Positions 22,819 to 34,653 of a stretch of DNA of 64,000 bases are shown one piece after another. Source of the stretch: Lepas anatifera (taxonomy: Eukaryota > Arthropoda > Thecostraca > Lepadidae); NCBI GenBank assembly GCA_034440635.1, contig JAOTON010001673.1, positions 58,501-122,500 of the forward strand, read 5' to 3'. The position numbers and the translations under genes were made by a program. Every line of letters starts with the position of its first letter. Positions within the stretch are counted from its first letter, which is position 1. Below the pieces are notes generated by a model. The model was not told where the DNA came from. It saw nothing but the letters and a program-made list of their open reading frames with translations, and searched no databases.

Positions 22819-24214
22819 ACCCTGTGCCCACAGCGCGCTGTTATCAGGCTCAGGTACGTACACGTGTGCGTTCTCCACCATATGATTGCATGTGGCAGGC
22901 CGTTAACTAGAGCAGGCCCGCCGGCCGGCCATTGGCGCTGCTGAGGCGGCGTGTGTGACAGAAGCGCAAATGTCTCCGACTGAGGCATGATTTTCAAGTT
23001 AAACATGAAATGCACTGTAACCGATCCCAAACAGCTAATCAGTCGGCTACAATAGTTCTCTACCGGCACTGGGCTCGAAGAAGCGTTTTTCATATTCATA
23101 AACTACGTGACAAACGAATCGCTCAGCATGATTGATACATTACAACTGGCAGAGGCGTGCTAGTTTGAGAAGTCTACAGAGCGCGCGTTCCCAAACACTG
23201 ATGTTTTTACTGGTCACAGCAGATGGTGGTGAAGCGGCAGGCTTTTACACCGTTTAAGATGGATGACTGCGCATCTGAATAGACAGCTGCAGCACTAGCA
23301 GCGGCCAACTGAAACAGCCACTAAGGCGCAACCGTGGTAAACAGCTCTGGGAACGCTGGATTAGTGGAATCAGCTATGCCGAAGAAAGGTCAACGGTGGT
23401 GTCAACAGTAAACCACCAGGTCGCAGCTCGACCATACAGGGGCCGGGTAGTTGCCATGGTAACAGGCCCGCCAGTCCGTACACGGTAGCAAACATACACA
23501 GGATCACGTAATCCGAGCCATTTTACACAGGTCACACGGCAAAGGGAGCGCATCTGGGCGCCCTCCTGAACATAGGGCAGCTAACGCTGTTGTGATGGGC
23601 AGGTGACTAAGGGCCCCCACCCCAGACCGGGCCGCCACTACGCTGCAGCCTCGTTGTACTGTAATTGTAAAATCGCGTCTACACATGTACCACACCTCAA
23701 CACATGACTACTCAGGTGGGATTTACACAGTGATGCGCAGAAGACGTGTGGAGCCTGCTTCAGGCGGCATCCTGGCTGAGTGTCGAATGTGCAGTGACGG
23801 CCGCCCCTGATCCGCCCCCCCCACCGTTGACCTCTGCGCTCTACGGGCGGCCTTGTGACGTCCGAGGACGAGGCTCGGCGCCCACCGGCGCTCGGTACCG
23901 CGTCAATCACTGGGCCGCGGCGCACGGCGGCAGCCATTCATAGGCAGTCACACCTGCACTGAGACGTTCAACGGTTGCGTAGCTGGCGGGTAGCTGTTGG
24001 CGCCCTGGCGGCGCGCCGGGCGCCGGTTGGTGGGGCACACCTCCAGCCGGGTGCCTGCTGTTTCCAGCAGTCACGCCTGCCAACTGCTGCGCTAACACGA
24101 CTCAGCAAACTACAGATCCTGTCTTCACCTGGCACACGTCTCTCCGCTCTCTCCACCCGCAGTCCTAACACAGCGGCTGCGTCTTCACCCTGGGCCACAG
24201 CGCCGACCGCCGGC
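22819..24214. other. GC-rich stretch downstream of Mondo
   Basis: This lies 3' of the Mondo stop codon on the minus strand and may include its 3' untranslated region. I could not find a convincing polyadenylation signal at a definite position. Open frames such as 23638-23937 minus have no recognisable domain. Confidence 0.4.
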
Positions 24215-24613
24215 TCACCTGACGCCATCCTCACCCAGCGACCACAGGCCCGCCTGCTCCGGGCCTGGCCCTCCGCTGGGCTGGCCGGTCGGCCGCTGCA
24301 GTCGCGTCACCGCGTTCACCGCCTCCATCGGCAGACGTTGCGGGTCGCTGAGGATGCTGGTGCTCTTAGAGAGCTCGCACAGAGCCATGGTGGCACGAGG
24401 TCGCAGCTGCACCAGGCCGCAGCTCTGCTCCTGCCAGCTCAATACTGTGCGACACAGTTCGTCCACGTTGGCAGTGGACACCGTGCCACTGTAGCTCTCT
24501 AGCAGAGGAGGCAGAAGCTTGGAGAACACGTAGAAACGCCAGTTGTGCACGGTTCGCTCGCGCACGTACTCTTCGAACATCTGCTGCATCTTGTTCTGAC
24601 GGGCGCGACTGAT
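24215..24613 (-). CDS. Mondo: Mondo/MLXIP-like transcription factor, terminal exon
   Basis: This exon encodes the last 132 residues of a Mondo-family bHLH-zipper protein and its stop codon. It follows a good acceptor (pyrimidine-rich tract ending TGCAG, exon starting ATC at 24613). The first residues, ISRARQNKMQQMFEEYVRER, continue directly from the PATGAP end of the preceding exon. The rest matches the Mondo/Mlx C-terminal dimerisation and cytoplasmic-localisation domain, including HNWRFYVFSKLL, a VSTANVDELCRTVLSW block and a STSILSDP motif. In the family this region supports pairing with Mlx. The final 25 residues are Gly/Pro-rich and not conserved. Reading frame and splice phase (0) agree with the upstream exon. 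Confidence 0.93.
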   Translation of the reverse strand: MSRARQNKMQQMFEEYVRERTVHNWRFYVFSKLLPPLLESYSGTVSTANVDELCRTVLSWQEQSCGLVQLRPRATMALCELSKSTSILSDPQRLPMEAVNAVTRLQRPTGQPSGGPGPEQAGLWSLGEDGVR

Positions 24614-25073
24614 CTGCAGGCACATGGGAGGAGTGTTGGGACATCAGCCAAACAAAGCGGCTATTGACGCAGGGAGTTCTTGTGCCGACAGGCCCCGGCT
24701 TTTTGTGAATTGTCACCATACACAGCGCTTTAAACAACCACAAATCAAAGTTCCTACAAAGCAAAAGCTTCTGATACATTGGCACCAACTACACATGCTT
24801 GGGGACCTGACGTGTAACAATTGCAGTAACACAATGCACAGCGACTGATGTGCATCGTGTCATATCACTTTTCCTTTGAGTAAACCAGCAAAATTCATTA
24901 AAATCTGACGTCAAGGCCAGTTCCGACCATTCCAATCCCAATACATACATACTCGACTATGTATAAGCAACACACAAAATCAGACTTGAGCTCAGTAAGT
25001 ACAAAGAAGAGAGTTGGGAGTGGTGAGGCCAGTAGGGCAAGGAGACTGGCCGGCGGGGTTCTACAGCACCGAC
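24614..25073 (-). other. Mondo intron 2 (460 bp)
   Basis: The donor is CCG followed by GTCGGT, a weak but GT-containing site. The acceptor is a CTCCTCCCATGTGCCTGCAG tract. Splicing joins PATGAP to ISRARQ in phase 0, as in vertebrate MLXIP where the corresponding residues are adjacent. No repeat is recognised inside. Confidence 0.8.
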
Positions 25074-25163
25074 CGGGGCGCCGGTGGCCGGCAGCAGAGC
25101 CTGGTAGTTGTTGATCTGCTGGTTCAGCCGCTCTATCTCTCGTCTCAGGTCCTCCGCTTCAGA
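25074..25163 (-). CDS. Mondo: Mondo/MLXIP-like transcription factor, leucine-zipper exon
   Basis: A 90-bp phase-0 exon encodes 30 residues, SEAEDLRREIERLNQQINNY followed by QALLPATGAP. This is the zipper segment plus the conserved LPATG(A/V)P link of Mondo proteins. The exon follows GGTGCTGGCAG on the minus strand and ends before GTCGGT. An in-frame alternative acceptor 18 bases upstream (GACTGCAG) would add six residues (PCWCWQ), which are less plausible in a zipper. It was found by translation between splice sites, because it lies inside an open frame without its own start. Confidence 0.9.
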
Positions 25164-25502
25164 CTGCCAGCACCAGCAGGGCTGCAGTCAACAGTTCACC
25201 GACAGTCGCCACACAAGGCTGGTGGCACAACACGCACGCATGCCAACGGCCCAGTTGATCACGCCAAACGCAGCAGTCTGCGGTGCGCCACTGTGGCCAC
25301 CAATGTCCATGACGTGGATTATTTCAGAAACTGGTTGGGTAAAGTTTGAACCATCCGCCTTTGTCATAATGACACTTTATTGCAAGTTTTTAAATGTTTT
25401 CATAAAGTCGAAATTAAACCTAAAAATGTCCCCAAATAGCAGACCTTCCCAGGAAATATTCGCAGTGTTTGCGGGCAAATGATTTTGTTAACATCAGACT
25501 CA

Positions 25503-25680
25503 AATTTTCTTGAGTCGACTCGACTGCGACTGACAGCTTAACGGCTGACTCTGATTCCGACTCGACTCAAAGTGTTGAAAGTGGTGAGCCGACTCGACTC
25601 AGCCCGAATTCAGAAGTGAGTCGACTCGACCCCGACTCAAATAAGCACTAAGTCGGAGTCGAATACGACTCAGGATGGCG
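25503..25680. repeat. GAGTCGACTC-type low-complexity cluster
   Basis: Degenerate repeats of GACTC/GAGTC, including the palindrome GAGTCGACTC several times. A similar cluster lies at 34654-34790 near the other end of the same intron. Confidence 0.7.
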
Positions 25681-27060
25681 GCAAAGTAAGCACACATAAA
25701 ACACACATTCCCTTCAATAGTATGCAAATTGCAATTCATGTATTCATGGCATACACTAGTTGCTTGATAGGAATAAAGCAGGATGCTAAATGCTAACGGG
25801 TGAGTAAGATTCAAGGGCCTGAGGGCTTTTCATTTTGAAAGCATGTCCTTCATGAGCAAAGTCATAATCGAAGTAATAAACGACGTTTCACATGCAAAGA
25901 ACAGGAATTATTATTTTAACATATGACATTTTGAGTGGCAATTCCTGCCCTAGTACTTATATTCTGAACGATCCTGTCACGATTTTAGCTTACAAATACT
26001 ACACTGCGCATTGACACAATCCACAATGCAGCACCTCAAAAACAAAACAGACAATAATTACAATGAGCACTCCTTCGTCCACCTGAAAAAGCTGTAGTAA
26101 ACACATTGAAGATATGACACATTGTTAACTTGCATTACAGCACATTGAAGACATTACAAATCTAAGCTCGGATGGGACAAAAGATGTCAATGGATAGAAC
26201 CTTACAAGTCACGTGACTTGAAAACCCTAAAAATCTACAGGTCTAGGAAACCACCCCGCGTTCAAGCTGCTTGGCATCTTGCGACGGTGACGTCATCGTC
26301 GCCATGCCGCAGGCGTTTTGCAGCTTCAAGTATAGCTATACTTTAGTTGCCTGTAGCTATACTTTAGTTTGCCTATATGGGCAGACTGGGTATATTTGAC
26401 ATGGCGGGGAAAGCTTGTCAATGATTGAAAGACGTCAAAAAGGGTTTAACTGATAAGTTTGGTCATATTTCTATCCTTGCAGAGTTCCTGCGGTCCTACT
26501 GTTTCCTGGTCGCCACTGTTATGGCCTATACTTCCCTTGTCTGAGTTCTTCATATCACTTCCCTTGTATCTAATCGGCTTGCGTACGGGGGGAGGGGTGG
26601 GGCGGCACCTCTACTGAACGAGCTGGACATCGGGGAGGACATGCCGTTCAAACCCACTTTGAGAGCCCCTCTATTGGAGACAGTTCAAGTTGGGAGAGTC
26701 TGATCAACGCTAGTTTTGTTTCTGCGTACGCGTTGTGTGTGTGATATTATCTTACCTTTACAGTATACTTTTATCCTTAGATTTTATCGCTAGTTTTACC
26801 TACTCAGTTTTATCATATGACATGGAAACGTGAAAAACCACCTACTTGTTTTATCAGCGTGTGTGGACGCTTCCGAATATATTCTGATTCTTCTTCCCTT
26901 ATAGTCTACACGTGCGTCTCGGCTCACATTCTATTTTAAAACAACAAAACTCGTATAACCAGATTCGTCTTGTTCAGATGCCAGATAATAGAACTCAAGA
27001 AGTTCTCAGAGACCTCTAAACAACACACTAAGGCCCTCTTGCAGGAATTTCAGGGGCTTT

Positions 27061-27103
27061 TTGGGGTGGGGCCGGGGGGCGGGGGGGGCGGGGGGGGGGG
27101 GGG
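27061..27103 (+). repeat. Long G-run, potential G-quadruplex
   Basis: Over about 40 bases the plus strand is almost all G, with a final run of about 14. Runs of this kind can fold into G-quadruplexes and are prone to assembly length errors. It lies within intron 1 of Mondo, so the transcript would be C-rich here. Confidence 0.8.
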
Positions 27104-27570
27104 CTTTTCTCGCAATGGAGTTCCTTTGCTCGTAAGAATCATTATCAGTGTAATAGCAAATCAATTTCAACCTTCACGCCATCGTTGCTTAGATGAAATT
27201 ACTAAGTACGGGTTTTTTCAATGGCGTATTTTTAGTAAGTCGAAAAAATTGTTTAAGATACCACACGGTCGCGGATCCAGGACTCATTTTGGGGAGGCTA
27301 GGAGATTGCAGCCTCCCCGCCGCCAGTGGCGGATACAAGGGGGACTAGGGCGCTCAAGCCCCCTCCCCAATGTCAGAGAGGTTTCAACCCCCTATCCCCT
27401 CCCCAAATAAAGTCCTGTACTGTTCACTGCTAATCCACTGTTCCCCGCAATAGCCTCTCAACAGCCTTTGCTTATACAGATTCTAATAGACATTCTGACA
27501 CCTCGGAGGGACCCCCTTGAAATTTAGAGGGCCCGCGAGCCCCCCAACCCCTTATATCCATCACTGATAC

Positions 27571-27801
27571 CATAGGCGGATCGGGGGACAAAGTATAACC
27601 AGGGGCGGTCGCCCCATCGACCCTCGGGCATCTCTATGGACCGGCGCCCCTGAAGGTGTGGCCCCTGAATGTGCTTCCCCCTCCCCGGGTGCGAAATGTG
27701 CCCGCCGATTGGATTTGGCAAGTGGGGGTTAGCCTGAGGGTTAAGTTGCCGTTGGGAAGGTGCTATCCCCTCCCCCATTGGCAATCCTGGATCCGCCTAC
27801 G
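27571..27801. mobile_element. hAT-like MITE, CATAGGCGGATC family, copy 1
   Basis: A 231-bp element with termini CATAGGCGGATC at the left and, reverse complemented, CGTAGGCGGATCCAGGATTG at the right. The flanking octamers ACTGATAC (27563-27570) and ACTGGTAC (27802-27809) differ by one base and fit an old 8-bp target duplication, as made by hAT transposases. The interior is GC-rich with CGATCGACCCTCGG-like wording shared with copy 2. It encodes no protein. Confidence 0.75.
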
Positions 27802-28207
27802 ACTGGTACTCCGGCACGTGTTGCAACAGCCCAACTACAACAAGTTTGGGCAAAATTTCGTCACAATTACGAGTTCCATTAGGGAGGGGCCAGGGACGTA
27901 ACCACGAAATTTTTACGAGGGGGGGGCGGGGCGGGGCCGTCCAGCAATGATATTAAGGGAGAGGGAGCAATGAGTTGGCACTTGGCAGATGTAGGGGACA
28001 AGGGTAGGCACTTGGTCCTCCAATGGGGAGACGCATTCCCCGTCCGTTCTGCTCTGGACACCCGTGACTCCGGCTGTTAGAGCGATCGGCAGGTGTGGGC
28101 TTTGAGCAGGGGCGACGACCCGGCTCTGAGGAGCGATCTTTCCCACCATCGTTACTGGTCCCGCATTTGCCCAAACCCACTCCCCTTCACTACCTATGTC
28201 GTCTCAT

Positions 28208-28481
28208 CATATACGGGTCCAGGGGGGCACAAGGGGGCAGGTGCCCCCGATCGACCCTCGGTGCACCCTGAAACAGTCACGGCGTCCCCCCTGAGAGGTC
28301 GATGGCGCCACTCTGAAATGTCGATTCCCACCCCCCCCACCCAGGATGCAAAAATCGGCGCTCACCGATAAGATTTTGCGCCCCCCTGATAGGCTTTGCC
28401 GGTCCAAAGTGACAACCCCTGGTCCGGATGGCACCCCCGAGGATGCCCGCCCCCCGATTGGCGATCCCGGATCCACCTATG
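28208..28481. mobile_element. hAT-like MITE, CATAGGCGGATC family, copy 2
   Basis: A 274-bp element flanked by the identical octamer CGTCTCAT at 28200-28207 and 28482-28489. The left terminus is CATATACGGGTCCAGGGG and the right, reverse complemented, is CATAGGTGGATCCGGG. The exact 8-bp duplication supports the hAT superfamily. The left arm GGGCACAAGGGGGCAGGTGC resembles the subterminal sequence of the large element starting at 29702. Confidence 0.8.
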
Positions 28482-28692
28482 CGTCTCATTGGTTTTTATT
28501 CTCGCTCCGTCTCGTCATGTGATCCGTTTACTGTGTTTGCAGCTCAGTAAAAGCCGTAGTAAGACTACCAGCTTAGTATAACTTTTAGCATAACATACCA
28601 AAGCTACTAGAGCTGAAAACATATTTCACTTCACAGACATTACTGTGGGAAAAATACATTCCATCGCTCTTTGATTAACTATTTAAACTTAA

Positions 28693-29471
28693 AGGGAGAT
28701 ACGCGAAAAAATTATTATTGTGGTTTCTTGCTATTTGAAAAATCCTGATTACGAAACTGTCAATTATTTTTGTATCTTCGGCAAAACTTTGGGAGGCCAC
28801 TCACTTATTATCGAAATAGGTTAACAGTTCCGATCAAATGCTGACACCTTCACCCATCACTTACTTTTCGAAAACTATTTAAAATTGAAAAGTAATGTTT
28901 TTTTGTGATAAAAATGTCTGTTCTCCTGTATTTGTATTTGAATTAATTTTACAAAGCCTTTAAAAATACAAAATGAATTAGTTTGCCCTAGAAACGGAAA
29001 AAAACATAATTACTCAAGTCTTCAGCCGTCTCGTACCTCGGGTCTTGAGTCATCTTCTGCTTCAGCCCCAGGATGACGAAATTTTTGCGTCAGAAAGGTC
29101 ACGTGACCCCCTATGAGGTGACTGTACGTTCTGATTGGTCAATTGTGATTTCTCTTAGGTCCTATATTTCTGTTTCAAAAGAGTTTTGGAATGTTGTTTT
29201 TCTTAAGTAATTTTTCTTCTGTGATAGTTCAAAGTTCTACATCACTGTTTGGGATAGATATGACCTAATTCTTAGAGAAATTGATAGCCTTAGCCGGGGG
29301 TACGTCATTTACATCGATAAGAGGTGTACCGGTAAGTCGTCTAGAAATGTTGACCTTGAGAGCAATTTTAAGGCATTTGCAGGCCGAATTCGCAAAAATG
29401 AGAATAGGACTTCTGAAACAACTTTTTGTGACCTTTTGATCTAGCCAATAATTTTTTTCGCGTATCTCCCT
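28693..29471 (-). mobile_element. piggyBac-like MITE, AGGGAGATACGCG family, copy 2
   Basis: A 779-bp element between TTAA at 28689-28692 and TTAA at 29472-29475. It has the same termini as copy 1 at 1621-2396 and lies in inverted orientation: the AAAAGGTCACAAAAGTTG block near the left of copy 1 appears reverse complemented near the right here. The two copies differ by scattered substitutions and a few indels. It lies in Mondo intron 1 and is non-coding. Confidence 0.87.
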
Positions 29472-29701
29472 TTAATTGGTCGAAAATATTTACTTTTAGC
29501 CTCTGATGGATGGAGCTGTTCCACTTTTAAGTGGAAACCAAAAATACAGTCAAGATTTTACTAGGATACTTAAAAAACTTGAACCTGGAATTCTAGGGCC
29601 TTGTAGGAAAGGTAGTCTTGCCCTCAGGCTAACAAAGCCTAGACCATAAGTTTTGTTGCGCACCATGATGGTTTGGTGACTGGCGTGGCGCGCAGGGGGG
29701 G

Positions 29702-31335
29702 CAGGGGCGCAGCCAGGGGGGCACAGGGGGCACGTGCCCCCCATCGGTGCCGGGGTACCCTTTTGATTGCCAGGTGGTGTACCCTCTTTGGGCTGTGCCG
29801 CTCGAAATTTAGTGCCCTACGCCGTTGAGCCTAGATGGAACTAGACTGAATTTAGCGATTTAAACTATTGTTTGACAATTAAGTGCCTTTTTGGTCAGTG
29901 AGGGCATTCTGTCGCCTTTCCAAGCACCCGGGAAGAGTATAGGCACGTAATCCGTTTCCATCGTCGCCAATAATAGTACGGGCAGAGCTAATCTGGTGCC
30001 CCTTGAGCTCATCTGGTGCCCCGTGAGTGCTGGTCGTGGCCCCTGGAGCTGGTCATGTGCCCTCTGAGCTGATCTGATGCACTCGTAGTCTATCTGGTGC
30101 CCCCTGAGAAAATAATTTTGCCTTCTGAACCTACATAATGCTCTCTGAGTTAATCTGATGCCTCAGAACTTGCCTGGTGCCCTATTAGCTGTTTTAGTGC
30201 CCCTTGAGCTGATCCAGGCCCCCTGAACTTATTTAATGCCTCCCGTAGTTTATCTACTGACAGGCCCTCAGCCAGGCGGCACAGGGGGCACGTGCCCCCA
30301 TCGGTGCCGGGTGCCCTTTTGATTGCCAGGTGGTGTACCCTCTCTGGGCCATGCCGCTCGAAATTTACTGCCCTACGCCGTTATATCTAGATGGAACTAG
30401 ACCACATTTAGCGATTTCAACTATTGTTTGACAATTAAGTGCCTTTTTGGTCAGCTAAAACATTCTGTCGCCTTTCCAAGCACCCGGGAAGCGTATAGGC
30501 ACGTAATTCGTTTCCAGATAATGCCTCATCGTCGCCAATAATCGTACGGGCAGAGCTCATCTAGTGCCCCCTGGAGCTGAGCATGTGCCCTCTGAGCTGA
30601 TTCGGTGCACTCGTAGTCAATCTGGTGCCCCCTGATAAAATAAGTGTGCTTCTGAACCTATACAATACTCGCTGAGTTAGTTTGATGCCTTCGAGCTTGC
30701 CTGGCGTCCTTTTAGCTGTTTTAGTGCCCCTTGAGCTGATCCGGGCCCGCTGAGCTTATTTAATGCCTCCCAGAGTTGATCTACTGTCCAGGGGTGCAGC
30801 CAGGGGGCACAGGGGGCACGTGCCCCCATCACTGCCGGGGTGCCCTTTTGATTGCCAGGTGGCGTACCCAATTTGGGCCGTGTCGCTCGAAATTTAGTGC
30901 CCTACGCCGTTGAACCTAGGTGTAACTGAACCGCACCTAGCGATTGAAACTATTGTTGGACAACTTAAGACCTTTTTCGGTCAGCTAGGGCATTCTGTCG
31001 CCTTTCCAAGCATCCGGGAGCAGTATGGGCACCTAGTATGCGTCCACCTAATGCCTCATCGTCGCCAATAATCGTACGGGTGAGCCTTATCTGGAGCTCC
31101 TTGAGCTCATCTCGTGGCCTCTCAGCTGGTCTTGGCCCCTTGAGCTGATTACTTGCCCTCTAAGCTGATCTGGTGCCCCTGAGTCAATCGAGTGCCCCAC
31201 TTAGCAAATAATTGTGCCTCCTGAACCTATATAATTCCCTCTGAGTTAGTCTAATGCCTCTGAGCTTGCTTGGTGCCCTAATAGCTGATTTAGTGCCCCT
31301 TGAGCTGATTCGAGGCCCTCGAGCTGATCTCATGC
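29702..31335. repeat. 545-bp direct repeat, three copies
   Basis: Copies begin at about 29709, 30252 and 30794 with GCAGCCAGG then GGCACAGGGGGCACGTGCCC. Each continues through TGCCCTTTTGATTGCCAGG, AATTTA-TGCCCTACGCCGTT, TTCTGTCGCCTTTCCAAGCA and a run of (C)TGAGCT/TGGTGCCCC words. Spacing is 543 and 542 bp. The third copy grades into the degenerate array. Confidence 0.85.
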
Positions 31336-32960
31336 CTCCCCAAGTTGATTCTGTCTCCTAAGTCAATATGGTGCCTCTTCAGCTGATTAGGTGCCCCTCA
31401 GCTGATTATTGATGTCTTCTTAGATGGCCTGGTGCCCCCCTGAGCTGGTTTGGTGGGTCCTGAGCCTACCTTGTGTCCCCTGAGCTGTTATGTTGCTCCC
31501 TGAGCTGAGTTAGGCTCCTGCCATAGTCTGGGGGGGGGGCTGGGAGCTGATCTGGCCCCAGAGCGGATCGATCTGGTGCCACCTGAGCTGCACTAATGCC
31601 CCTGAGTCGATCTGGTGCCTTCTGAGCCCATCTGATGCCCTCTGAGCTAGTCTGGTGCCCCCTGAGCTAATCTGGTGCCCTTTAAGCTGATCTGGACCTC
31701 CTTACGTGATTTCATGAGCAGCTCTAAAGCCCTGAGCTGAGCTGGGCCAAAAGAGGCTGATGAGGGCTCCTGAGATGGTATGGGGCTCCTGAGCTGATTA
31801 AGTGCCTCCTGACTTGATCTGGTATTCCCGAGCTGGTGGGGGACCACTGATCTGATTGTTTGTCCCCGAATCTGATCTGGTGCCCTATGGGTATCTGGTG
31901 TCCTCTGAGCAGCTCTGGGGCTTTTGAACTGATTGGGCCCCGAGCTGGTGAAGGGATCCCTGAGCTGATTTAGTGTCCCTGACTTGAACTTGCCTCCTGT
32001 GCTGATCGATCTGGTGCACCCTGAGCAGATATACTGCCTCCTGAACTTAACTAATGCCCCCTGAGTCGATCTGGTGCCTGCTGAGTCATCAGTGTGTCTC
32101 CTGAGCCCATCTTATTCCCTCTGAGCCAGTCTGGTGCCCCATGGCTAATATGGTGCCCTTTAAGCTGACCCGGGCCTCCTGGGTTGATTACGTGATTCCC
32201 TGAGCAGCTCCCAGGCCCTGAGCTGAGCTGGGCCTACAGGGGCTGGTGAGGGCCCCTGAGATGGTATGGGGCTCCTGAGCTGATTAAGTGCCTCCTGACA
32301 TGATCTGGTATTCTCTAGCTGATCTGGGCCCCGAGCTGGTCGGGGACCACTGATCTGATTGTTTGTCCCCGAGGCTGATCTGGTGCCCTATGGGCCGATC
32401 TGGTGTCCCCTGAACAGCTCTGGGGCTTTTGAACTGCTTGCGCCCCGAACTGGTGAGGGATTCCTGAGCTGATTTAGTGGCCCTGACTTGATCTTGCCCC
32501 TGACCTGATTTGAGGCCCCTGAACTGATCTGGGGCCCCAAGAGCTGATCTGGGGCTCAAGAGCGGATCTAGGTTCTGAGGGTACTCTGGGCTGGTCTGGG
32601 CGCTGATGTGAGAGCCCCTTAAGTTGACTTGAGGCCCCCTGAGGTGATCTGGTGCCTTAAACTGTTCTCGGGCTTCTTGAACTGGTTTAAGGCCCTATGA
32701 ACCTATCTGTGGCCTATTGAGCTAGTCTGATGACCTCATCTCTGGGGCCAATGAGCTAGTCTAGTGCCTAGGTGAAGCATGAGCTGCTCTGGGGCCCTGA
32801 TCTACATCAGGGACCCCTGAGGTGGTCTTGAACAAACAGATAATAAGAACACAAGGCCAACTCCCATCATCTCGAGGCAGGGTCACTGAGCTAGTCTAGT
32901 CCCTGGAGGCACAACTGGGGGATGGGGGGAAGCTGATCTGGAGGCCTCTGATTGACACTT
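31336..32960. repeat. Degenerate CTGATCTGGTGCCCC array
   Basis: About 70 loosely conserved units of 20-25 bp run on words such as GAGCTGATCTGGTGCCCC and GGGCCCCTGA. A longer period of about 480 bp is visible: the GAGATGGTATGGGGCTCCTG block recurs at about 31771 and 32249. Short minus-strand open frames here are repeat by-products. Confidence 0.8.
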
Positions 32961-34435
32961 GGGGGCCCCAGAGCTGGTCTTGAATAGATGGGGAATAAGA
33001 ACACAATGGAAACTCCCCTTGTAAAACGGAGCTAACGAGGAATTATGAATCTCTAAAACGGCTTGTGATACCTAGGCACCCCTGGTTATATAAATTGCTT
33101 ATTATACTGGTGGATTCTGGGAAGGGATGATAAAAAGGCATGTGCCCCTGAGCTCAGAGGACAGTCCCCTAAACCAGGATTTCTACTAATAATTTAAATG
33201 AAGAACTAGTTTTCACAATTTTCAGCCCTGTCACACCATCCCCATCCAAACCACCGGCCTGTTCACCTTTTATTTACTCACTGGGACCGATCCTTGAAAA
33301 TATGGAACTTAATAAACGCGTTCAGAAGGTAACTCCCAAAATTTTTCCGACAGCAAAAATGTGTTCTTCGAAAGACACTATGCTACTCCTCGTCCCACGG
33401 CGATTGTGGGAGGCAAGGAACTTAATCCGCGTTCAGCCAGGGCTCACTCGTCACGACAAAACCAGTGGGCACAACAGATGAATTTTCGACTCCAATATGC
33501 CTTAACCTGCACATTGTAACAGATATCACATGCTCCGCTGATTTCTCTGATGTTAAGTACTTGCAAAAGTTGGCTGATTTGTCCTTAAATCTATTCAAAA
33601 CAGTCGTATTTTGGCTACTTCCATGACATTTTGGTGATGTTTTTTCCTTTTTCGGTTTTGATCGAGTTTTCCTTCTCCGTCAATGATTTATTTGCATTTT
33701 TATTGAACCAAAAATGGCCAAAAAATGGTATAAACAAAGATATAGTAAGTTTTTTTAGGTTACGTTAAAAAGTGCCCTTTTTCCCCGGGGTGCCCCTCAA
33801 AGTTGGTGTGCCCCCCATACCAAAGCTCTGGCTGCGCCCTGGGGGGTAGGCGGTGAGTGGTTAATAACAGTAATACTAATAATCATAACACTGTTTTTTT
33901 AAAGGGGTGGTTTGTTAGAAACTTTACGTATATTTGTCTGTCAGTTTCGCAGTTGAAATTACTTAAGCAATGCCAGAGATAGGACTGAGTTTTATTTTCT
34001 GTGTACAAGCAGCATTTACTACCTACCGGGCGATGTTCTCAAATCCTGACAATCAAGATAGTAGTTTCAAATAAGCAGCCAGCTGAAGCTTTTAGTTCCC
34101 GTTTTGGCCGATTCCAAGGCTTAGGTACAAAACCAAATTTTTCGGTACCATCTATCCGGTGCTTATATTCCTTAGTTTTAAGTGTTTGCAGTCAAACGAA
34201 GGAAGAGAATAAAAGGTCGTTTCGAGTGAATCATAGCATGAGAATGATATAAAGACTTTGTATGGGTGCACCATCGAAGTTGAAAAGGTCAGATTTTGTG
34301 CCAAATCGCAGAATTTTCTGTATGATTTTGCATGCTATTGCTTGGATTAAATGGAAAATAAGTAATAAGTCAGTGTACTTCTGACACTGTATATTTTACA
34401 TTACTCCTGTCTGTTAATGACTGGTCCAGACACGA

Positions 34436-34540
34436 GTCTGACGCGGCCACTGGCGGACACAGCAGCGCCGTTTCGGGGACCGGCCAAAATTTCGCCATTG
34501 GGGGGGCATGACCCCCTCTTGATCCGCTAGCAAGTGTGGA
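34436..34540. other. Short terminal-repeat remnant
   Basis: CACTGGCGGACACAGCAGCG at about 34450 and CTTGATCCGCTAGCAAGTG at about 34520-34538 look like the two ends of a very short or internally deleted hAT-like element. The inner GGGGGGCATGACCCCC forms a hairpin. No clear target duplication. Confidence 0.35.
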
Positions 34541-34653
34541 TATGAGAATAATAAATCATCTACTATTACCATAGAGCAATATGAAATCCTTCAAAATTAG
34601 TTGTGAAAATTCTAAAATGTCAGCCATATGATCACATATGTTACGAAAACAGT

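Larger units (their letters stand above)
29702..33841. mobile_element. Large hAT-like non-autonomous element with internal repeats
   Basis: About 4.14 kb bounded by imperfect inverted ends: CAGGGGCGCAGCCAGG at 29702, and CAGGGCGCAGCCAGAG reading inward on the other strand from 33841. CAGGG...CCCTG termini suit hAT elements. The flanks are G-rich, so a target duplication cannot be judged. The interior is a threefold 545-bp repeat (29702 to about 31335) followed by a degenerate CTGATCTGGTGCCCC array to about 32960. Both termini lead into GGGGGGCAC-type sequence. No transposase frame is visible. Confidence 0.6.

Noticed and set aside
22010..23099. Minus-strand frames of 250-340 residues with Trp/Val/Gly-rich repeats
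   Set aside because: They are read through the 50-bp minisatellite, which is open in all three frames.
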